From Fibrisoma montanum (GTDB lineage: Bacteria; Bacteroidota; Bacteroidia; Cytophagales; Spirosomataceae), in NCBI RefSeq assembly GCF_003583365.1, contig NZ_QXED01000001.1, positions 1,116,001 through 1,180,000 on the forward strand: a stretch of 64,000 bases of DNA. The letters are read 5' to 3'. Each line of letters starts with the position of its first letter. The stretch's first letter is position 1. The position numbers and the translations under genes were made by a program. The notes beneath the pieces were generated by a model. That model was not told the origin of the DNA. It saw only the letters and a program-made list of their open reading frames with translations, and made no database searches. This document shows, one piece after another, positions 1 to 7,630 of this stretch.

Positions 1-121
1 GAGTAGCTGCGGCAGGGCCACCACCTGCAGCCGCAACCGAATCCTGCGCGTCTGCCTGGCCCCCTAACAGCAACGCCAGAGACAAGGATAGCGCCCCGCA
101 AAGCTTCGATAAGCGACTCAT
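1..121 (-). CDS. Secreted protein, N-terminal fragment (cut by window edge)
   Basis: Only the first 40 codons are in the window, reading off the left edge on the minus strand from ATG at 121. They encode a classical signal peptide: a short basic start (MSRLSK), a hydrophobic core rich in Leu and Ala, and a likely cleavage site after ADA or AQ, followed by an Ala/Gly-rich low-complexity linker. This kind of linker often precedes a domain in exported Bacteroidota proteins such as cytochrome c or OmpA-type proteins, but no domain is visible here, so no function is given. Confidence 0.6.
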   Translation of the reverse strand, partial: MSRLSKLCGALSLSLALLLGGQADAQDSVAAAGGGPAAAT

Positions 122-341
122 TTTAAAAGATATATTAATTGAGTTTGTCAACATATTCACTAATGCCTTTTTACCGGCTCACAAAAGTACGACACGATTG
201 CTGGATAGGCAAAAATTGAGGTTTAGATATTTTTAATCCTCAATTTTATTTATATACATTCTAAGTAAGCCCATTACGGGCTCGTTTTAAGCACATTTCG
301 ATTTCATAACTATTTGTTTAATGGGATGTTCAGGCAAAAAA

Positions 342-389
342 ATTGCCATCTGATTCATTACCTATAAAAAAGGTAGATCAGATGGCAAT
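342..389 (-). terminator. Rho-independent terminator after tRNA-Cys
   Basis: A 13-bp perfect stem (342-354 with 377-389) encloses a second short stem (acct 360-363 with aggt 371-374). On the minus strand it is followed by seven T residues (complement of 335-341). It lies about 40 bases after the 3' end of tRNA-Cys, so it most likely ends that transcript. The rest of the gene-poor stretch between 122 and 427 shows only AT-rich sequence that should hold the promoter of the partial gene at the left edge. Confidence 0.75.
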
Positions 390-427
390 ACGTGTATGCA
401 ACGTACCTGTTGCGCTTACTATGGGTG

Positions 428-498
428 AGGTTCCGAGCGGATTCGAACCGCTGTACGAGGTTTTGCAGACCTCTGCCTAGCCACTCGGCCACGGAACC
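428..498 (-). tRNA. tRNA-Cys (GCA)
   Basis: Cloverleaf read on the minus strand: acceptor stem GGTTCCG/CGGAACC, anticodon stem GAGGT/ACCTC holding the loop CTGCAAA with anticodon GCA, and a T arm with the standard GGTTCGAATCC core. Length is 71 nt with discriminator base T (U73), the typical identity base for cysteine tRNA. The terminal CCA is not encoded, so it must be added after transcription. Confidence 0.95.
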
Positions 499-624
499 TT
501 TTTCCCAAATGCATGAAGACTCCTGAATTTGGGACTGCAAACATACAATTTTATTACATAGATGTGAAGATGCTGGCGTAAAAATTACGACAGTACTTAT
601 ACTTGTATGATGTCGTTAAAGCAG

Positions 625-654
625 AACACCCCACTTTGTCTAAAGTGGGGTGTT
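625..654 (-). terminator. Terminator hairpin after rpsA
   Basis: Perfect 13-bp inverted repeat (625-637 with 642-654) with a 4-base loop, 23 bases downstream of the rpsA stop codon. The T-rich tail on the minus strand is short, so termination strength is uncertain, but the position and stem quality fit the end of the rpsA transcript. Confidence 0.7.
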
Positions 655-677
655 CATATAGTAATGAATAGGCTGTG

Positions 678-2459
678 TTAGTTACGGCCTTCCATTTGCT
701 CTTTCAATGCAGCCAGTGCATCCAGGTCTCCCAATGTAGCACCGCGTTCAGGCTGACTCTGTGTCGGCTTGGCAGACGATCCCGCTTTCGGCTTTTGCTC
801 CTTCGCGGGTTCATTCTTTTCCTGCCACGTTTTCGTGTGCGACAGCATGATCCGCTTCTCTTCTTTTGAGAACTCGGTCACTTTGAAGTCCAGGTTTTCG
901 CCTACTTCAGCCAGCGTACCGTCTTCCTTCGCCAGATTCTTCAGCGATGAGAAGCCTTCAATGCCATACGGCAGTTCCAGCGTCGCCATCTTGTCGGTCT
1001 TGCTCAGGATTGTGCAACGGTGAATCGTTCCAACCGCGAATAAGGTTTCGAACGTATCCCACGGATTTTCCTCCAGCTGCTTGTGGCCAAGCGCCAGACG
1101 ACGGTTTTCAACGTCCAGTTCAAGCACCACTACTTCCAGGTCTTCACCTACCTTGATGAAGTCTGACGGATGCTTGATCTTTTTGGTCCATGACAGGTCA
1201 GATACGTGTACCAGGCCATCGATCCCTTCTTCCAGTTCGAGGAACAGACCGAAGTTGGTCAGGTTACGCACAACTCCTTTGTGGCGAGTTCCCACTGCGT
1301 ATTTAGCCCGAAGTTCAGGACGCGTCCAGGGATCTTCGGTCAGTTGCTTGATGCCCAGTGACATCTTACGATCGTTGCGATCCAGCGTCAGAACAACGGC
1401 TTCGACTTCATCACCTACTTTCAGGAATTCCTGCGGGTTGCGCAGATGTTGCGACCACGACATTTCTGAAACGTGGATCAGCCCTTCGACACCCGGCATG
1501 ATTTCGAGGAATGCACCGTAGTCGGCTACGTTGACGATCTTGCCTTTCACGCGTGAACCCACCTGGATCTCTTCCGACAGGGCATCCCATGGATGAGCCT
1601 GCAGTTGTTTCATACCCAGTGAAATCCGCTTTTTGTCCTCGTCAAAGTCCAGAACAACTACGTTTACTTTCTGATCGAGGTGCAGAACTTCTGACGGGTG
1701 GTTGATACGACCCCACGAAATATCCGTGATGTGCAGCAGACCATCTACACCACCAAGATCGATGAACACCCCAAAGTTGGTCATGTTCTTGATCACACCT
1801 TCCAATACCTGACCTTTCTCGAGGTTGTTCAGGATCTGGGCGCGTTGTGCTTCAAGGTCTTTCTCGATCAAGACTTTGTGCGACACGACTACGTTGTCGT
1901 TTGCATAATTGATCTTGACAACCTTCACTTCCATTTTCTTGCCGACAAAAATGTCAAAGTCGCGAATCGGCTTCACGTCGATTTGCGAACCTGGCAAGAA
2001 GGCTTCAATGCTGTAAATATCTACAATCAGACCACCCTTGGTCCGGCGCTTCACAAAGCCGTCGATAACGAGGTCTTCGTCGAGAGCCTTCTGAATTTTC
2101 TGCCAGGCGGTAATTACCTTCGCTTTTTTGCGCGAAAGCACCAGCTGGCCATTCGGGTCTTCCTGATTTTCTACGTAAACTTCAATCTCATCACCCATTT
2201 TCAGGTCCGGCATATCACGGAATTCTGATACCGGTACCAACCCGTCCGATTTGAAACCGATGTTCAGGATAACCTCGCGGTCTGTGATCCCAACCACCGT
2301 ACCCGTCACCACTTCCTTCTCGTTAACCTGCGACAGGGTGTTGTCGTAGAGTTGCTCCATCCGGCTGCGCTCGTCAGCCGAATACCCGCTACCAAATCCT
2401 TTGTTGTCTGCCCGGTCCCAATCAAAATCCGGCAGTTCGCGTTTCTGCGTTTTGCTCAT
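678..2459 (-). CDS. rpsA: 30S ribosomal protein S1
   Basis: Ribosomal protein S1 binds mRNA at the 30S subunit and helps unfold and place it for initiation. The 593-residue product shows six OB-fold S1 repeats at about 50-111, 130-195, 216-286, 301-372, 388-459 and 475-540. Repeats 3 to 5 are the most regular (for example GVDGLLHITDISW, GVEGLIHVSEMSW, GIDGLVHVSDLSW). The last 50 residues are a charged, Lys/Glu/Gln-rich tail. Length and order match Bacteroidota S1. In this phylum Shine-Dalgarno sequences are rare, so S1 is expected to matter strongly for initiation. The gene has its own promoter, a structured leader and a terminator, so it appears to be a single-gene unit. Confidence 0.97.
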   Translation of the reverse strand: MSKTQKRELPDFDWDRADNKGFGSGYSADERSRMEQLYDNTLSQVNEKEVVTGTVVGITDREVILNIGFKSDGLVPVSEFRDMPDLKMGDEIEVYVENQEDPNGQLVLSRKKAKVITAWQKIQKALDEDLVIDGFVKRRTKGGLIVDIYSIEAFLPGSQIDVKPIRDFDIFVGKKMEVKVVKINYANDNVVVSHKVLIEKDLEAQRAQILNNLEKGQVLEGVIKNMTNFGVFIDLGGVDGLLHITDISWGRINHPSEVLHLDQKVNVVVLDFDEDKKRISLGMKQLQAHPWDALSEEIQVGSRVKGKIVNVADYGAFLEIMPGVEGLIHVSEMSWSQHLRNPQEFLKVGDEVEAVVLTLDRNDRKMSLGIKQLTEDPWTRPELRAKYAVGTRHKGVVRNLTNFGLFLELEEGIDGLVHVSDLSWTKKIKHPSDFIKVGEDLEVVVLELDVENRRLALGHKQLEENPWDTFETLFAVGTIHRCTILSKTDKMATLELPYGIEGFSSLKNLAKEDGTLAEVGENLDFKVTEFSKEEKRIMLSHTKTWQEKNEPAKEQKPKAGSSAKPTQSQPERGATLGDLDALAALKEQMEGRN

Positions 2460-2473
2460 AAAAAAATGTTTCC

Positions 2474-2516
2474 TGACCCACTCGGTACATCAGCCCGTGG
2501 GTCAATGGCGGGCTGA
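2474..2516 (-). promoter_or_regulatory. rpsA leader H-type pseudoknot (candidate S1 autoregulatory element)
   Basis: In the rpsA mRNA leader, UCAGCCC (complement of 2516-2510) pairs with GGGCUGA (2496-2490), and UGACCCAC (2504-2497) pairs with GUGGGUCA (2481-2474). The two stems are interleaved, which defines an H-type pseudoknot: stem 1 of 7 bp, loop 1 of 5 nt, stem 2 of 8 bp, no base between the stems, loop 3 of 8 nt. All 15 pairs are Watson-Crick. Stem 2 is followed at once by AGGAAACA, a T-run and the ATG at 2459. Several ribosomal proteins repress their own mRNAs through leader pseudoknots, and in vitro selected S1 ligands included pseudoknots. Autoregulation here is inference; the pairing is seen. 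Confidence 0.7.
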
Positions 2517-2556
2517 CTTTTGAGGTTTGTGAAAATTATGTTTCCAAAAAGGATTG

Positions 2557-2564
2557 CAAAGGTA
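2557..2564 (-). promoter_or_regulatory. rpsA promoter, -7 element TACCTTTG
   Basis: TACCTTTG on the minus strand fits the Bacteroidota -7 consensus TAnnTTTG. It would start transcription near 2550, giving a leader of about 90 nt that contains the whole pseudoknot. The upstream TTTTG at 2579-2583 is closer than the usual 19-21 bases, so the -33 element is unsure. Confidence 0.5.
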
Positions 2565-2629
2565 AGCAATCTTTCAGCCAAAAAAGTTTCTGAACACCGA
2601 AATTTACAGAGAATCAAGGGGGAAGGGAT

Positions 2630-2695
2630 AAAAGAAGGAGGGAAGAAACAGGAAGTTGCCGGGTTGGCGTTTCCTGTTTCTTCCCTCCTTCTTTT
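2630..2695 (-). terminator. Long terminator hairpin after the HNH gene
   Basis: Perfect 25-bp inverted repeat, purine-rich in the left arm (2630-2654) and pyrimidine-rich in the right arm (2671-2695), loop of 16 bases. It lies 15 bases past the stop of the HNH gene and ahead of the rpsA promoter, so it separates the two units. The arm composition resembles the hairpin at 14893-14979. Confidence 0.75.
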
Positions 2696-2710
2696 CTACT
2701 TTACTCCTTT

Positions 2711-3226
2711 CTAATCAAACACCTTCTCGCGTTTGCTTAAAAATGGCATCCAGCTTTGTTCAAGGGAGCCGGAAAAATCGCGTAAAAAAACCAGAAACGT
2801 AGGTTTGAACGGTTTCTGGCGTAGTTTCATGTTTGCTTCCTCTGGGGTATAATCACCCTTGCGCGAATTACACCTTTTGCAGGCGGTGATCAGATTGTCC
2901 CAACTGGTTTTGCCCCCCCTTGATTTTGGCAGTACGTGGTCGAGTGTAAGATCCTCGGGGGTTCCACAGTACTGGCACCGATGACTGTCCCGCTTGAAGA
3001 TATTCTGCCGGGTAAGCATAACGCCTTTGTACGGCAGGCTGACGTAGCGGTGCAGGCGGATAACCGACGGCATGGGAAACTCGTCGTTGACAGTACGAAG
3101 CGTGAATTGCTCGGATTCAGCGACCAGTTCGGCTTTGTTCAGGTAAACCAGCAAAAACGCTTTGGGAACGGAACAGATGCTAAGCGCACTATAATCTTGA
3201 TTTAAGACTAATACTTTCCTGCCCAT
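2711..3226 (-). CDS. HNH endonuclease family protein
   Basis: The second half carries a compact treble-clef HNH nuclease domain: CQYCG, then LDHVLPKSRGG, then an Asn (WDNL), then CKRCNSRKG. This gives the His of the DH pair as general base and two CxxC knuckles for a structural zinc. The first half (LNQDYSALSICSV and following) matches the N-terminal part usual for a family of about 170 residues that is widespread in Bacteroidota and cyanobacteria. I chose MGRKVLVLN at 3226 (171 aa) because family members begin there; an in-frame ATG at 3274 would add 16 residues that look uncoded. Its substrate and cell role are unknown. It forms its own unit between rpsA and smpB. Confidence 0.85.
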   Translation of the reverse strand: MGRKVLVLNQDYSALSICSVPKAFLLVYLNKAELVAESEQFTLRTVNDEFPMPSVIRLHRYVSLPYKGVMLTRQNIFKRDSHRCQYCGTPEDLTLDHVLPKSRGGKTSWDNLITACKRCNSRKGDYTPEEANMKLRQKPFKPTFLVFLRDFSGSLEQSWMPFLSKREKVFD

Positions 3227-3329
3227 ATATCGGTTAGTCTCCTCTGTTTTGTAGCAAGTTACAGAGTTTTCCACACGGGCGCAAGAAATGAAATAAATAT
3301 TAACAAATTGATTTAACCAGGCAGATTCG

Positions 3330-3791
3330 TTAATACCGCTCCCGCTGCATTTCGCGTTCGACGTCGCGCTCTTTTATGCTTTCCCGCTTATCGTACAGCT
3401 TTTTCCCTTTCGCCAGGGCGATTTCCAGCTTGGCAAAACCACGATCGTTTGTGAAAAGCCGCACAGGTACGATTGTCAGGCCCTGATCCTTCAGCTTTTC
3501 GTTAAGCCGGCGCATTTCGCGCTTGGTCAGCAGCAACTTCCGATCACGAAGGGGCTCATGATTATAGTATGTCCCTTCGGTGTAAAGGGAGATGTTCATT
3601 TGCCGGATGAACAGTTCATCGCCCAGAAAAAGACAGTAGGCATCCTGGAGGTTTACCTTACCCTGCCGGACAGACTTTATTTCGGTACCAGTCAGCGCAA
3701 TACCCGCCGTGTAGGTTTCCAGGAATGAGTATTCGAAGGAAGCCCGGCGGTTACGTATATCAACTTGTTTTGAAATCGCAGCAGAAGCCAT
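3330..3791 (-). CDS. smpB: SsrA-binding protein SmpB
   Basis: SmpB binds tmRNA and brings it to stalled ribosomes for trans-translation. The 153-residue length is standard. Recognisable family features are the N-terminal NRRASFEYSFLETYTAGI stretch, GTEIKSVRQGKVNLQDAYC, the IRQMNISLY segment, the RKLLLTKREMRRL helix, the GLTIVPVRLF strand, and the basic C-terminal tail (KLYDKRESIKERD) that folds into the mRNA channel of the A site. The ssrA gene itself is not in the window. A -7 promoter element lies just upstream. Confidence 0.97.
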   Translation of the reverse strand: MASAAISKQVDIRNRRASFEYSFLETYTAGIALTGTEIKSVRQGKVNLQDAYCLFLGDELFIRQMNISLYTEGTYYNHEPLRDRKLLLTKREMRRLNEKLKDQGLTIVPVRLFTNDRGFAKLEIALAKGKKLYDKRESIKERDVEREMQRERY

Positions 3792-3810
3792 AAATTTTGG
3801 TCAAAGAGAG

Positions 3811-3818
3811 CAAATGTA
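3811..3818 (-). promoter_or_regulatory. smpB promoter, -7 element TACATTTG
   Basis: TACATTTG on the minus strand, 20 bases before the smpB start codon, fits TAnnTTTG. No well-spaced -33 element was found, so the call rests on the -7 match and its position. Confidence 0.45.
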
Positions 3819-3887
3819 CCCAAGTACGACCAAAAACACAGGAAGTTGAAAGGAGGTTTATGATGCGGTGAAATTCACACCAAGAAA

Positions 3888-3964
3888 AAGGTTCAGCGCG
3901 TCGGGGTATCACGCAGGCCGAACTGCATACCAATCGGCCTCTACACCCTGACGCGCTGAACCTT
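3888..3964 (-). terminator. 77-base nested hairpin, terminator of the OmpH gene
   Basis: The outer arms 3888-3907 and 3945-3964 pair over 20 positions with a single G-U, and an inner stem pairs aggccg (3915-3920) with cggcct. On the minus strand the outer stem runs directly into a TTTTT tract (complement of 3885-3889). It lies between the OmpH stop at 3987 and smpB. It is longer and more elaborate than a terminator needs to be. Confidence 0.7.
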
Positions 3965-3986
3965 ACAGGTTGACTAATGGATGAAC

Positions 3987-4583
3987 TTACTTTTTAGGCT
4001 GTTGCTTAGCCTGGTACTCTTTGTTCAATCCTTCCAGAATCTTTTTGGTCTCATCGGCCGACGGATCAGCGAAAAGAATCCCACCGCCTTTGGTGTACCC
4101 CAGCACAAACTCATACTTGTTCTGAGCATTTACCTTTTTGAGGTAATCATAGATCTGATCGTACAGCTCCTGGTTCTTTTTCTGCTCTTCAACGGCAAGG
4201 TTCTGGGCTGCCCGCTCACGATACGCCAACAGATCCTGCTGCTCTTTCTGCAAAGAGGCTTCTGTAGCACGGCCCTGCTCCATCGTCATCGTCTGGGCGC
4301 GCTGCTGAAAGAACGCTACTTTGTTCTGAAGATTACGGCCTTTGGTAGCCAGATCGTTCTCTAACTGGAAGCGCTTGCTTTCCAGTACTTTTTGAGTGTC
4401 TTTGAAATAATCGTATTTAGTCAGCAGGGAGTCAACGTTCACGTACACGATTTCCTTACCTTTTGCTTCGGCAGGTGCAGCAACCGGCTGGGTCTCAGTT
4501 TTCCGATCGTTAAAATGAAGGTAGTACAATACGGCTACTGCGATTGCTAAAATTACGTTCAGCACTAATGAGGCATTCTTCAC
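3987..4583 (-). CDS. OmpH/Skp family outer-membrane protein chaperone
   Basis: The protein of 198 residues starts with a hydrophobic segment (about 6-23) that is a signal anchor or signal peptide. The rest is mostly long charged and Gln-rich helix (about 60-160) with the KEIVYVNVDSLLTKYDYF entry that typifies OmpH/Skp proteins (VDxxKxLxxY-like). Skp proteins are periplasmic trimeric tentacle chaperones that hold unfolded outer-membrane proteins on their way to BamA. The C-terminal KYEFVLGYTKGGGILFADPS is the usual family ending, here with 20 more residues ending in Lys. It has its own promoter and a large terminator, so it is probably monocistronic. Confidence 0.85.
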   Translation of the reverse strand: MKNASLVLNVILAIAVAVLYYLHFNDRKTETQPVAAPAEAKGKEIVYVNVDSLLTKYDYFKDTQKVLESKRFQLENDLATKGRNLQNKVAFFQQRAQTMTMEQGRATEASLQKEQQDLLAYRERAAQNLAVEEQKKNQELYDQIYDYLKKVNAQNKYEFVLGYTKGGGILFADPSADETKKILEGLNKEYQAKQQPKK

Positions 4584-4610
4584 GAGAAAATAATTAGTTA
4601 GTTACAGTTT

Positions 4611-4630
4611 ATCCTACAAAGGTATAGGAT
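4611..4630 (-). promoter_or_regulatory. OmpH-gene promoter with a palindrome around its -7 element
   Basis: TACCTTTG (minus strand, 4624-4617) fits the -7 consensus. Six-base arms ATCCTA (4611-4616) and TAGGAT (4625-4630) flank exactly this octamer and form an inverted repeat. The start codon is 33 bases downstream. Whether the palindrome is an operator is inference. Confidence 0.45.
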
Positions 4631-4634
4631 TTAG

Positions 4635-5000
4635 TTATTCGGCGGGGTGTATGCGGCCCTGATTTTGAACCGCCTGACGAACGTAATAACCAGACAGCCC
4701 GGCTAATCCGCCCACTACTCCGCCCAGCAGCACTGTCACCCCGATCAGCAGCGCCGGCTGATTAGCTTTTACTAACAGCTCGCTCATTCGCCCCGTCAAA
4801 ACACCGTCTGTACGAAATTGAACGACTAATGCGTAGATGAGCCAAACGAGGGCAACGCCAAAAAAACCGGCTCCAAACGCCGATAAGGCCTTTGATCGGG
4901 TAGTCAGACATACCAGAAATGCTACCAGCGCCAGACTCCACCAGGGCAGCAGAAACTGAGCCAGCAAACTAAGCAGAGCGATAAGCAGAAACTGTATCAT
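4635..5000 (-). CDS. Small integral membrane protein, unknown function
   Basis: The protein of 121 residues is almost entirely hydrophobic with four predicted membrane segments at about 3-18, 20-36, 42-65 and 84-108, the last a Gly-rich GVTVLLGGVVGGLAGLSGYY. I do not recognise the family. It starts 15 bases after the penicillin acylase gene on the same strand and is probably co-transcribed with it. Polytopic proteins of this size with a Gly-rich last helix are common hypothetical proteins in Cytophagales. Confidence 0.7.
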   Translation of the reverse strand: MIQFLLIALLSLLAQFLLPWWSLALVAFLVCLTTRSKALSAFGAGFFGVALVWLIYALVVQFRTDGVLTGRMSELLVKANQPALLIGVTVLLGGVVGGLAGLSGYYVRQAVQNQGRIHPAE

Positions 5001-5015
5001 TGTATTTGTAGGGCC

Positions 5016-7457
5016 TTAATTAAGGGTTAGTTTTTTCACCAGCCGCTTATGAGCATCCGTTGGCGACTGAAGATAAAGAAGTTCATAAAGTTCACCTTTT
5101 GCCCACTTCTCAATCATATTTTGGTACAGTGGGCTACCGGGATTGCCAGACTGGCCGCCTGGGTATAAGCCGTATGCTTTAGGCTGCGGCCCCAGTGCAA
5201 CAACCATTCGCCACGACGGCCCCCAGCGTTCGCTGGTTGCATTGACAATGCCGCTTCCTCCGCCTACGTTCAGGTTCAATACGCTGAAAGCATCAAGCCC
5301 GGGTAACAGGTGACGAATGTCAGTGCCCTTGTGCGGCCCCCATGCCCAGCTACGGCCAATTGCACCATGCTGTTTTGCCAGGGTGTCGCAGGCTGCGCTA
5401 AAACTCTGGGTTACTACGTCGATTAGACTTTCACGGGCGGGCGTTCGGACGTTATCGAACCAGCGGGCATTCGGGTCGCGCTGCATCAACGTCAAAGTTC
5501 GGTCAAACGACGGCATGCGCAGGGGTACGGAATCGTTGCCGCCAAACTCATCGTTCCAGACGGTTTGCATGAGCCGGTTCATCCACTCATTAAATATAGT
5601 CGGGCCGATTTCGGTGGTGTCGTTATTCAGCCGCCACGTTTTCAAAACAGCCAGGGCTTTTTGATGATTGCTGTTCAGCGCATCAGCTTTCAGCAACGGC
5701 AGGCAAATGGGCAGAGCATCCGCGGCTTTCAAATTGTAATTGTCGTTCTGTAATTGCCGCAGGCTGTCGACCGTTGCACGCTGCATGGCCGATAGCCGCT
5801 GGTTAATCCGCCGGCCCCGTTCTGATGGCGCAAACTCCCAGTTGATGTAGTACGGATAACTCGGATCGGTCGATGACTGATTGGCCGAGCTGACAAACCC
5901 ACGCGGGGGGTTCTTTACCCGTGGATTCTGATCCGGGGGAATTCGGCCGTGCCAGTCGTCAGCCGGGTTCGTGCCATCAAGTATGAATTTACCCTGGTTT
6001 TTATATTTCAGTGGAAAGTACCCATTTGGCGAAATGGCAATGTCTTTCTGGTTACTGGCGAACACGAAATTCTGTGCCGGAGCCGCGTACTGTGCCAGCG
6101 CTTTGGTATAATCATCGTAGGTTTTGGCCCGGTTCAGGTGATAAAAACACATCAGATCATTGGCGGGCTCATGAGCTACCCAGCGGGCCGCGTGTCCAAC
6201 CGGGATGTTTCCGCGGAAGGGTTGGGTATTCGGCGAGTAGACAACAGGGCCGTGATGCGTATACAATACTGTATCCTGTACCACGGGTTTACCCTTCACC
6301 TTGATTACTTCAATACGTTGGCGGACGGGCTTCCACTGGCCGTCGTGCCAATACGCCTGTCGGCTTGCGTCCTTGAAGCGGACGGTGTAGAAATCGAGTA
6401 TGTCGGCCCCCACATTCGTTACCCCCCAGGCAACATCTTTATTAAACCCAATTACTACGCCGGGAGCACCAGGCAGCGATGCGCCATACACGTTCATGGT
6501 AGGCGTAACGAGTTGAATCTGGTACCAGATCGACGGCAGACTTAAGCCCAGGTGCGGATCGTTCGCAAGAATTGGATAGCCGGTAGCTGACTTCTGAGCG
6601 CCAACAGCCCAGTTATTACTGCCAATCTCCCGGTTCGGCCTTGGGATATGTACGTCAAAGCGGGAAGCCGTTTGATCGAGCAACCGGCCGCTGTCGGCTG
6701 GTGGTTTTGGTAAAGGCAGCGCAGCAAAGTCCCACTTCGTGCCGGGTGGAATGATTGGATCTTCGCGCGTCGGGTAACTGGGGAACAGATCGGCCGTGAT
6801 AGCCGGTCCAAACTTGCGGAGAATGTTAGTCATCTCCAGGTCATCGGCACCGCTGGCGAGCGTGCTGGTCATCTGCTTGAGCAAGTAGGCACACTTGATC
6901 GGAGCCCAGGGCTCGGGAGCGTACCCAAGCAGCTTGTACTCAATGGGGTAATCGGCAGGCGTTAGTTGACTGATCCAGGCGTTTATTCCGGCCGTGTACG
7001 CTTCGACAATCTGGCGGGACGTTGGATTGACCATCATGGTCTGTACGGCCTTTTCGGCACCATAGCCTAGCCCTAGTCGCCGGTTGTATCGATCAAAGTC
7101 CAGCGCCCGTTCGCCCACAATTTCGGACAGCCGGCCCGCTGCGGCATGGGTTTGAAATTCCATCTGCCACAACCGGTCACGAGCCGTCAGATATCCCTGA
7201 GCGAAGTACGCGTCGTAATCGTTTTGCGCAAATACGTGCGGAATTCCAAGGTCATCGAACAGCACGGTGATGGGTGCACGGGTTCCGTTAATGTCAAGCG
7301 TTTCATCAGGCGATGCCGCTGGTTCGGCGTTCTGCCAGAACCCAACAAACGGGCTTAACAAAGGACCAAAGGCTGGAATGCTTCCCCACGGGCGGTTTAA
7401 AGCCCAGACAATTACTAAGGTTATGGTAAGCGACAGTGCAGCTTTGAAATACTTCAT
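5016..7457 (-). CDS. Penicillin acylase family protein (N-terminal nucleophile amidase)
   Basis: Ntn-hydrolase that cleaves amide bonds of N-acyl compounds; in this family the real substrate is often an acyl-homoserine lactone or other acyl amide and not penicillin. The 813-residue precursor has an N-terminal hydrophobic signal segment (about 6-22), the alpha-chain region with YFAQGYLTARDRLWQME, and the self-processing site G279-S280-N-N-W, where Ser280 becomes the N-terminal nucleophile of the beta chain. DPHLGLSLPSIWYQ follows as usual. Family members act in the periplasm as heterodimers. The protein is full length. It probably forms a two-gene unit with the small membrane protein 15 bases downstream. 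Confidence 0.93.
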   Translation of the reverse strand: MKYFKAALSLTITLVIVWALNRPWGSIPAFGPLLSPFVGFWQNAEPAASPDETLDINGTRAPITVLFDDLGIPHVFAQNDYDAYFAQGYLTARDRLWQMEFQTHAAAGRLSEIVGERALDFDRYNRRLGLGYGAEKAVQTMMVNPTSRQIVEAYTAGINAWISQLTPADYPIEYKLLGYAPEPWAPIKCAYLLKQMTSTLASGADDLEMTNILRKFGPAITADLFPSYPTREDPIIPPGTKWDFAALPLPKPPADSGRLLDQTASRFDVHIPRPNREIGSNNWAVGAQKSATGYPILANDPHLGLSLPSIWYQIQLVTPTMNVYGASLPGAPGVVIGFNKDVAWGVTNVGADILDFYTVRFKDASRQAYWHDGQWKPVRQRIEVIKVKGKPVVQDTVLYTHHGPVVYSPNTQPFRGNIPVGHAARWVAHEPANDLMCFYHLNRAKTYDDYTKALAQYAAPAQNFVFASNQKDIAISPNGYFPLKYKNQGKFILDGTNPADDWHGRIPPDQNPRVKNPPRGFVSSANQSSTDPSYPYYINWEFAPSERGRRINQRLSAMQRATVDSLRQLQNDNYNLKAADALPICLPLLKADALNSNHQKALAVLKTWRLNNDTTEIGPTIFNEWMNRLMQTVWNDEFGGNDSVPLRMPSFDRTLTLMQRDPNARWFDNVRTPARESLIDVVTQSFSAACDTLAKQHGAIGRSWAWGPHKGTDIRHLLPGLDAFSVLNLNVGGGSGIVNATSERWGPSWRMVVALGPQPKAYGLYPGGQSGNPGSPLYQNMIEKWAKGELYELLYLQSPTDAHKRLVKKLTLN

Positions 7458-7599
7458 TCGTAGATTAAGAACAGCTACGGGTTAGAATTGTAAAAAAGCA
7501 AATTGTAATTCGTAAATAAAAATTATGCGTTTCGTCCTATGTTGATTTACAGAAACCCGGCTTCGCACAAACGTAACAATACCAAATCGATCCTTTTCT

Positions 7600-7607
7600 T
7601 ACTTTTG
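7600..7607 (+). promoter_or_regulatory. Promoter -7 element TACTTTTG before the glycerophosphodiesterase gene
   Basis: TACTTTTG fits TAnnTTTG and lies 23 bases before the ATG at 7631, in the divergent interval between this gene and the penicillin acylase gene. Confidence 0.5.
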
Positions 7608-7630
7608 GGATAAACTCCGCTTAATGTCCA

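Noticed and set aside
1081-2228. Several plus-strand frames of 146 and 176 codons opposite rpsA
   Set aside because: They lie completely inside the six-repeat S1 gene, with Ser/Arg- or Val/Leu/Phe-rich shadow composition and no family features.
5949-6545. Plus-strand frame of 198 codons opposite the penicillin acylase gene
   Set aside because: It is antisense to the catalytic region of a full-length Ntn hydrolase and lacks any recognisable domain.
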